From Gnetum montanum (lineage: Eukaryota > Streptophyta > Gnetopsida > Gnetales > Gnetaceae): a stretch of 64,000 bases of DNA. A program made the position numbers and the translations under genes. The first letter of the stretch is position 1. Each line of letters begins with the position of its first letter. Location: contig MNCI01010107.1 of the NCBI GenBank assembly GCA_015680685.1, positions 120,735 through 184,734 on the forward strand, given 5' to 3'. Positions 57,336 through 64,000 of the stretch are shown here, piece by piece. The notes beneath the pieces were generated by a model that saw nothing but the letters and a program-made list of their open reading frames with translations, was not told where the DNA came from and ran no database searches.

Positions 57336-60300
57336 GATCAATAAAACTTAATAAATAATTAATTGTTAAACTTTCATCAATGATTATTAGATAACTAGCT
57401 AAAAGAGAATAAAATAAAAGTAATGACTAAATAAATGAAAACTACGTAAGTAACTGTCATTAAAGGAGTTGCAAATTCATTCGTATGGCCCCATGTTAAG
57501 CATGGGTGATGTGATGAATTGATTACATATTGAATTAGGTGTGATATTTGGAGAGCATGGTAAGGATTCAAATTGCTTGAAAATGATGCAAAGCACATGA
57601 CTAGCTAGCAATATGAATGAAGGTAGAGGTGTTACCTCACCCTAAAGAGCATTGCATGACACCACCTAGAGACCTAAAAAATATTACTAAATGATAACAC
57701 AAGGGCAAATAAAGACACCAAAGCACACAAACACCACAAACAAGACATACATACAACAAGACATCATAGAACTCAAGCTAGCTAAGATGTGCCCTTAAAT
57801 TATATGTATTTAACCCTGACCCCCTTCTTGGAAGAGCCTATGGTCTAGCTACATACCTACCCTTGAGATGCGGTATGTATGACATTAGAGCTATGTAGTT
57901 CTCAAAGTTTTATGATGGTTAAGTGAACAAAGAACCCAAGACAAATATTTATACTCCATCTAGCCACACTCTAAAGAGGAGCGACCTTTAGACTACCAAC
58001 CAAGCATACTTTCTTACAAAAAAGAGAAAGTGAAAGATGAATACAAAAGTTACTTTGTTGAATGTTTAGCATAATTCCTTACCAGAAGAGAAAGTGAAAG
58101 ACAAATGCAAAAGTTACTTTTTTTGAATGTTTTTCTAAAACTTTGTCATTATATCCTAGATGCCTTTGAATTTTATGATATGTAAACCTAATCTTTCCTT
58201 AGAGTTCAAAATTCACATGTCTTCTCATAAAAGTAAAAGTTTGCACAAATTTTTAACATAGGTTTGTATGTGTTCATTCAAGCTTGGAGCATCATTATAG
58301 TTGCACTTATAAGACCACTGTTCATTGATTTTATAAATGACACTTGGATTACGTTATTGCGGTAAAGTTATAAATAAATGTTTTGGAATAAAACAAAAAT
58401 AAAATACAAATTCTTATTTTAATTTTTACAGGAGCAACAAGTTTTCAATACATTTCAAGCATTCATGAACCAATAAGAAGGAATAACCAAGAATTGTTCA
58501 TTGGCCCAGGTGTCACCCATGCTGTATCATTGCCATTGCAGAATTCTGTACATCATTCCAATTAACTAAACCGATTCTAAACCTCCCTTAACCTAAAAAT
58601 AACCAAAACAGCATGTTTGAAATGGAACATCCCTTGCCCATAAAAGACCAATTTTAATCCATTGTACTCTACCTTGAAGATTTGTGATTTCCTAAAACTT
58701 CTGGATAAAAAGAAGCAACAACTACATCAGATTTTCTTCATTTAACAGGGTTTTAAAGGTAAATTCTAATCTATTTACTCTTAAGCATAAGCTACAAGCC
58801 AAGCTCGAACTACAATCTATTTACTGAAAAATGCATGTGAGTTACCTTTTAGCTTAAACCAGACGAAAGTTACTTTTTCCTATTTTAAAGGCTTTTAGCT
58901 TAAACCAGAAGAAAGTTACTTTTTTCTATTTTAAAGGCTCTTATCAAATTAGGAAAGCCAAATGGCAAATGAAGCACCATGAAGTCATTGTGGATGTTAA
59001 AACTGGCAATAACACTACCATTACTGCTTGCTTTTCGTAAATCTGAATGTAAAATGTACGGTTAGTATTTTTTCTACCACCCCAAGTAATTCTGAACCTA
59101 GCATTAAATGAATTTAATTCTTGTAAGCAAGGAATGGAGGATTTGTGAGAAAGACTGCATGAATTACAAAATAATAAAATATTTAAATTGAATATTTTTA
59201 ATTTTTTTCACACTTTACTTCAATTAAATATTTTTTTAATTTAAAATAAATTAAAATTTTCCAGAAAGAATCTTACACACTTCTATTCTTACTCCCACTT
59301 CCAAAATGCATGGTTGGTAAAAATTTTATGGGATTCGTGAATCTTCAACACAGTTTTGAACATGTCACATCCTAACATGTATAGCTTTAAGTGTTTTCTG
59401 AAAAATTAATTTAAAATATGCAGGAACCATGCAATGGGAATAGCTTAGAATATATAGGTTAGACCAATGCGACAATGGTAATTTCAAATTTGAAAAATTA
59501 TATTGAATTTAAGGCTTGTTACCTACAGTGTTCACTTTGATCTGCATTGCATTTTTGTGTTTTTCGCTTTGCAGTTTCAATATTTCTCTGCAGTTATGTC
59601 CAAAAGTCGATGGGAAAAATTTTATACACCTCTCATGCTACACCTAAATTTAAAAATCGCCTTCATTTTTGTTTTTTGTTTTTTTTTAAGAAAAAGCGCT
59701 CGTCTAGAGCCCATTACTGGTCAATTTCTAGTGCTGCAACACCCTGCCATTGAATGGTAACAGTTATCATAAAATTCTGCACAAACTAACGTTTGTGTGT
59801 GAAAATGTACAAGTGGTAAAATCCATGCGCTGAAGGCCTCACATGAACACCACACTCCATTTGTTTTGTCAACGAACTTAATCCACCTCCTTTTCATTTA
59901 GAATACGCAACAGAAGTAGTGAACTCACCTATAGATAAATTCAACCATCTCACATATTTGTTACAAGTACGGATGGTGTCTCTGCCTATACATTTGCTAA
60001 AAAGCCTCTTGAGTTTGAAAACCTTATACAGATGACGAATTGCCCTCAGCAACCCTCTGCAGTCAGTCAGTCAATGTAAGCTTGGCCACAACCTTGTTCA
60101 TCCAAAGAAGATTGCATCTTAATGCATGAATCATCCGATAAAGAGTAAGATTTGACCAATAGTCTTGACTAAAAACTTTAAGCCTTACCACCACAATGTG
60201 CAAAATTATCGTGCAGACGCCTATGCATAAATTGATTAATTATGCATATTCAAAGCTTCCCATAAGAGAGTGCTAATTTCCCAAGTTTCTGAGGTTTTGA

Positions 60301-60392
60301 CTGGAATTAAGAAGTAAATTTCTAGTGTTCATATATAACGGACATCTGCAAAACATGTTGCCCACTTTCAAGTAAATATTTGTTTTTAATGA
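57336..60392. other. Intergenic region downstream of the PPR gene
   Basis: No gene is supported; overlapping short frames at 59503-59760 lack any family resemblance. Two small imperfect tandem duplications are visible: 'agagaaagtgaaaga' with following text at about 58023 and 58086, and 'ttttagcttaaaccaga' with following text at about 58845 and 58890. Confidence 0.45.
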
Positions 60393-62996
60393 TCACCAAT
60401 AATCCCCGCATGAACAAAATCCATCTTTAAAATGGTGAAATCGATTAATGTCTCTTAAGGTGATTTCTCTTTTGACGATCCGTGAGATGTACTTGATAGC
60501 AACGTGACAGTCACCACACACACGAAGGTTCTTATAGACAATAATAGGTAAGCCTGGGGGCAAGCTTATCAAACCAAAGGCTATTGCAATCCTCTCACTA
60601 TGGTAGAGAAGACAATTTTCCTTTTGCTCAACTTCAACATCATGTAAATCAAAATCAGTGCTAGGAATATAACCTAAGGCCTCCGCCTCCCTAGACAAGG
60701 CTTGCAGCTTTGCATATATCTCTTCAGTTTGTGGGTGTGATCTATCATGGGCAACAAACCTATGAACCTTGTTCTTGACTTCAAGCCAGCTGCACCCGGG
60801 TTGCTGCTTCTTAACCTTCCTGTCCACCATCATCCTTCTGACTTTTTCTGCTTCCTCCCAATTCCCAGATTCAGCGTAGAGATTAGATAGAAGAACATAC
60901 TTGGCTGCATTATATGGCTCCAATTTGAACAGAGCTTCTGCAGCCAGCTTTGCCAAAGGAATATTACTGTGCTTTTTACTGGCACCAAGCAGTGCACTCC
61001 ATGCATTGGCATCAGCATCAAAGGGAATGCTGTCAATCAATCTAGATGCCTCTTCTAAGCGTCCATCTCGGCCAAGAATGTCAATAATACAAGCATAATG
61101 AAGACTATTAGGAGTGATGCCAAATTTTTGGGACATTGAAGTAAACAGTTGAAGCCCTTTGTCCACCAGTCCCGAATGGTTGCAAGCAGATAAAACAGAG
61201 ATAAATGTTAACTCGTCAGGAACCATGCCAGAGCTTTGCATCTTCTCAAAAAGAGCAAGAACATCTTTGCCACGGCCATGCTGGGCACAAGCAGCAAATA
61301 CTGCATTCCACGTAACAACATCCCTTTGCCTTTCAGCCATGTTGTCAAACAACTGAAAAGCCTCGTTTAGGCTCCCACATTTTGCATACATTGCTATGGC
61401 AGCATTGCTTACTGATACATGGGAGTCGAATCCACTTGCTATCGCCTGCCCATGGACTGATTTCCCAAGTTGCAGCAATGTCAAGTGCCCACAGGAGCTT
61501 AAAACGCTAGAAAAAACATAGATATCGAGCTGAATACCTTTGTCCCGCTTTGCCTGCTGAAAGAGCTGCAGTGCCTCTTCGTAAAAGCCATGGAAGGCAT
61601 ACCCAGTAATCATAGCATTCCATGACACAGAATCCTTATCAATGCTCTCGAAAATGTTAAGGGCTGCCTGGATATCCCCACATTTTGCATACATGCTCAC
61701 AAGGGCATTGCCAACAGATACCGCACTCTGAAAACCAGATCGAATTACATGCGCATGCACATGCCTGGCGCAATCCAAATCCCCCAAACCTGCACAGGCG
61801 GCCACAATAGATGTAAACGTAACTCTATCTGCCTCCAGGGCGCCCGTGTTTCCTCTGAGAAGCCTAATATAGAGCATCAAACACTGTTGCACAGGTCCAT
61901 CATGAGCATAAGCTGCGATCATGGCATTCCAGGAGATGATATTGCGATTAGGCATATTGTCAAACAGGTTCCTAGCCTTTTGCAGGTCGCCCAATTTAGC
62001 ACAACCTGCAAGCATTGCAGTCCAGGAAAATGAATCTCGGATGCTCATGTTCTCAAACACAAGGCAGGCACACTCTAGGAATCCTCCGTTGGAATACATA
62101 GTGATAAGCGCATTGTTAACGGACACAAATGACACAAATCCAGATTTGACAGCCAAGGCATGTACCTGTTTTCCCTGTTCCAGCACAATGCATCCACCTC
62201 CACCGCTGCCGCACGCACTCACAACGCTGCAAATAGCAAATTCATCCACACCAACGCCATCCCTCAACATTTCTGAAAATATGTTGAGTGCGTCCTTAAA
62301 TAAACCATGTCTGGCATATCCGCTGATGAGGGCCGTGCAGGACACCATATCTCTTTCAGGCATTTCCTCAAACACTTGCCGCGCATCCTTCATTTTACCC
62401 GCTCGAGCATATCCTGCTAGCATTACGTTCCACAGCACCACGTTTCGCTTGGGAATTTCATCGAACACCTGCCGCGCAAGGTTCAGTTTCCCCGTTTTCG
62501 CGTAGAAATCGACAAGCGATGAGCCTACGAACATATCATTTGTGAACCCTAATTTTGCGGCGAGGGCATGGAATTGGAGGCCGTTTGACAGGTTTTGTAA
62601 AGCGGAGCAGGCGCTGAGAACCGCAGAGAGCGTAGCCATGTCGGGTTTCATGCCACCTCGCAGAGCCACTTCCAGAAAGCCTAGCGCGTCCCTGGCTCGG
62701 CCTCGCCGTCTGTAAGATGAGATAATCACGTTTGCTGTTGCGGAGGCCATTTTCACAACCAGTTTTGTGGATTCTTTGAAGAAGAACCGTTGCCGCACAA
62801 ATTCTGCGAACTTTGGTATATCTGCGTTTGAATTCGATGTGAAAGCCATGCAGGATTTGTGACATCCGTGTGGCTTTGCTCTTGATGTGGATCCATGGAA
62901 TGGAAGATTCCGCAGAAACGAATGCCAGAGTTGATCGCAAGATATTGAAGCGATTTCATTGTCTGCAAACAAACATTTCTCATTCACACAAATCAT
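60393..62996 (-). CDS. PPR protein, PLS class with E and DYW domains
   Basis: An intact, intronless frame of 867 codons, the only undamaged host gene here. I start it at the ATG at 62996; the open frame extends two codons further to a GTG at 63002. Residues about 85-640 are a tandem array of P, L and S pentatricopeptide motifs ('NVVLWNVMLAGYARAGKMKD', 'DSVSWNAMITGYAFHGFYEE'). An E/E+ region follows ('GCSWLEVKNKVHRFVAHD'), then the DYW domain: H-S-E at 799-801, C-G-D-C-H at 827-831, F-C-S-C at 860-863 and terminal D-Y-W at 865-867. The HxE and CxxC(H) residues that bind zinc in DYW cytidine deaminases are present. Family knowledge: such proteins bind a specific organelle transcript and carry out C-to-U editing in mitochondria or plastids. 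The first ~80 residues lack PPR motifs and could be a transit peptide; which organelle cannot be told. The target RNA is unknown. Confidence 0.95.
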   Translation of the reverse strand: MICVNEKCLFADNEIASISCDQLWHSFLRNLPFHGSTSRAKPHGCHKSCMAFTSNSNADIPKFAEFVRQRFFFKESTKLVVKMASATANVIISSYRRRGRARDALGFLEVALRGGMKPDMATLSAVLSACSALQNLSNGLQFHALAAKLGFTNDMFVGSSLVDFYAKTGKLNLARQVFDEIPKRNVVLWNVMLAGYARAGKMKDARQVFEEMPERDMVSCTALISGYARHGLFKDALNIFSEMLRDGVGVDEFAICSVVSACGSGGGGCIVLEQGKQVHALAVKSGFVSFVSVNNALITMYSNGGFLECACLVFENMSIRDSFSWTAMLAGCAKLGDLQKARNLFDNMPNRNIISWNAMIAAYAHDGPVQQCLMLYIRLLRGNTGALEADRVTFTSIVAACAGLGDLDCARHVHAHVIRSGFQSAVSVGNALVSMYAKCGDIQAALNIFESIDKDSVSWNAMITGYAFHGFYEEALQLFQQAKRDKGIQLDIYVFSSVLSSCGHLTLLQLGKSVHGQAIASGFDSHVSVSNAAIAMYAKCGSLNEAFQLFDNMAERQRDVVTWNAVFAACAQHGRGKDVLALFEKMQSSGMVPDELTFISVLSACNHSGLVDKGLQLFTSMSQKFGITPNSLHYACIIDILGRDGRLEEASRLIDSIPFDADANAWSALLGASKKHSNIPLAKLAAEALFKLEPYNAAKYVLLSNLYAESGNWEEAEKVRRMMVDRKVKKQQPGCSWLEVKNKVHRFVAHDRSHPQTEEIYAKLQALSREAEALGYIPSTDFDLHDVEVEQKENCLLYHSERIAIAFGLISLPPGLPIIVYKNLRVCGDCHVAIKYISRIVKREITLRDINRFHHFKDGFCSCGDYW

Positions 62997-63068
62997 AGGC
63001 ACCCCTGCGGATGATGTGAATTCTAATTGGATTTTGATCGAATTTGATGAAAACTAGATGCAACATCG

Positions 63069-63075
63069 TTTTATA
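63069..63075 (-). promoter_or_regulatory. Possible TATA box of PPR gene
   Basis: The minus strand reads tataaaa, 73-79 bases upstream of the chosen ATG. This would place the transcript start about 40-50 bases before the ATG, a short leader. Sequence match and spacing only. Confidence 0.4.
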
Positions 63076-63219
63076 CATGGAGTCGCCCAGTGAACTTAGA
63101 AATACCGAACCGTGGCGAGTTTCAAAGTAGAAAAGTCGTGCTCATCATGCGGGTTGAACTCCTCGCTAATATCAAATTTTTTAACACTACGGATGATATA
63201 TATATCTTATATGTAGGGT

Positions 63220-64000
63220 CATTCATTGTTAAGGAATGAGCTAGGAACAAAACGCAAGCCATCCAATCTAGCTTCTCTCCTTGGACTTATCATTTTGATA
63301 TCAAGTGGCTATCTCCTACTGATATTTTCACCCTCTTAGGTATCCCTATTGCTTTATTTGCTACTCCCACTACCATATGGAACAATGTGGTGGAAAAGGT
63401 GAAACATAAAGCTTTGAAATGGGCTTCTAAACCCTTATCTCTTGCAGGTAGATTTATCGTAGTTAATTATATTTTGAGCTCCACTCATGTCTATTACTCT
63501 TCCTTTATGGCTCCTTCCAAATCTTCCTTTCAATGCATTAACAACATTCTTAGGAATTTCCTTTGGGGGGATAAGGATGATCACAAAGCTTTTCATCGAG
63601 TAGCTTGGGATACTTGCACTTTAAGTAAAGAACACGGGGGCTTAGGCCTTGCCTCTATTGAGCACCAGAGTATTCTCTTGGCCTCCAAATGGGTGACTCG
63701 GTGTATTGAAGGAGATGAAGTTTGGAAGATCCTTTTTAAGCATAACATCTCTTATCTTGGTATTCACCATAGATGGCAAAATACTCATTGGAGCAATTGG
63801 ATCATTAGTGAGGCTCTCAGAAGATCAAAGGTTCTTTCTTGTTTAAGCAAATTTGGCGATGTTGGAGCCAACTTAGCGGTTTGTTGCAATGGAAACCTTC
63901 CTAGATAAGCTTGCACTCTCTATCAACACACTTGATCTGGTGGTCTCCTATTTTTAAAAAGAATGTAGGTTGTCTTTATGATGAATTCTCTCATAGAGCC
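63220..64000 (+). mobile_element. L1-type LINE fragment, RT C-terminus
   Basis: The plus frame gives 'TTIWNNVVEKVKHKALKWAS', 'KPLSLAGRFIVVNYILSS', 'INNILRNFLWGDKDDHKAFH' and 'RVAWDTCTLSKEHGGLGLAS' (63370-63670). This is the typical C-terminal stretch of plant LINE reverse transcriptase (LSLAGR, FLWG, W...C..K..GGLG). The longest open piece is 63387-63908; near 63850 the frame shifts and continues toward the zf-RVT region past the window edge. The upstream RT catalytic part is absent, so the copy is 5'-truncated. It starts about 200 bp from the PPR gene start, pointing away from it. Confidence 0.85.

Noticed and set aside
61921-62505. 194-residue plus-strand frame
   Set aside because: Antisense to the intact PPR-DYW gene with no independent support.

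Overview
This is nuclear DNA from a land plant with a large, repeat-filled genome. The evidence is one intronless PLS-class PPR-DYW gene (plant organelle RNA-editing family), several Ty3/gypsy LTR retrotransposons with tRNA-Asp-type primer sites, and L1- and RTE-type LINE fragments, all in AT-rich sequence. The look of the repeats would fit a gymnosperm or another large-genome lineage, but the species cannot be read from the sequence. There are two sizeable assembly gaps (37423-38016 and 53391-54345) and three single-N joins (11403, 50913, 56492).

The window is dominated by one LTR-retrotransposon family, called GAT here because every LTR carries an array of GATATC palindromes just upstream of its TATA box. 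Its members are: an LTR 3' part cut by the window edge (1-705); element A (10860-20869, + strand), the only copy with gag, protease, RT, RNase H and integrase, all broken by stops and frameshifts; a composite of two minus-strand elements that share one chimeric LTR (27083-41139, called B2 and B1); a solo LTR (48245-49179, perfect duplication CTTGT); and element C (50613-57330, minus strand, perfect duplication CTAAT). B1, B2 and C keep gag and a shared 3' non-coding region but show no pol, so they look non-autonomous and could only have moved with enzymes from an A-like relative. B1 also carries an extra degenerate coding region of about 930 codons behind a second U3-like promoter.

By region: 1-9.6 kb is an LTR fragment, a 1.2-kb duplicated block, a tRNA-derived SINE and a dispersed repeat. 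9.65-23.05 kb is an older gag-bearing element (D) with element A inserted in it. 23-27 kb is AT-rich with a second copy of the dispersed repeat. 27.1-41.1 kb is the B2/B1 composite. 41.1-48.2 kb has a G-quadruplex-prone tract, a GC-richer block with an L1-type LINE 3' end next to an unidentified coding region, a third dispersed-repeat copy and an RTE LINE 3' end. 48.2-57.3 kb holds the solo LTR, a SINE and element C. 57.3-60.4 kb is intergenic. 60.4-63.0 kb is the PPR-DYW gene, the only intact host gene seen. 63.2-64.0 kb is an L1-type LINE fragment running off the window.

Nothing here works as an operon or pathway. The relationships are those of an autonomous element with its parasites, nested insertion, and LTR-LTR recombination.
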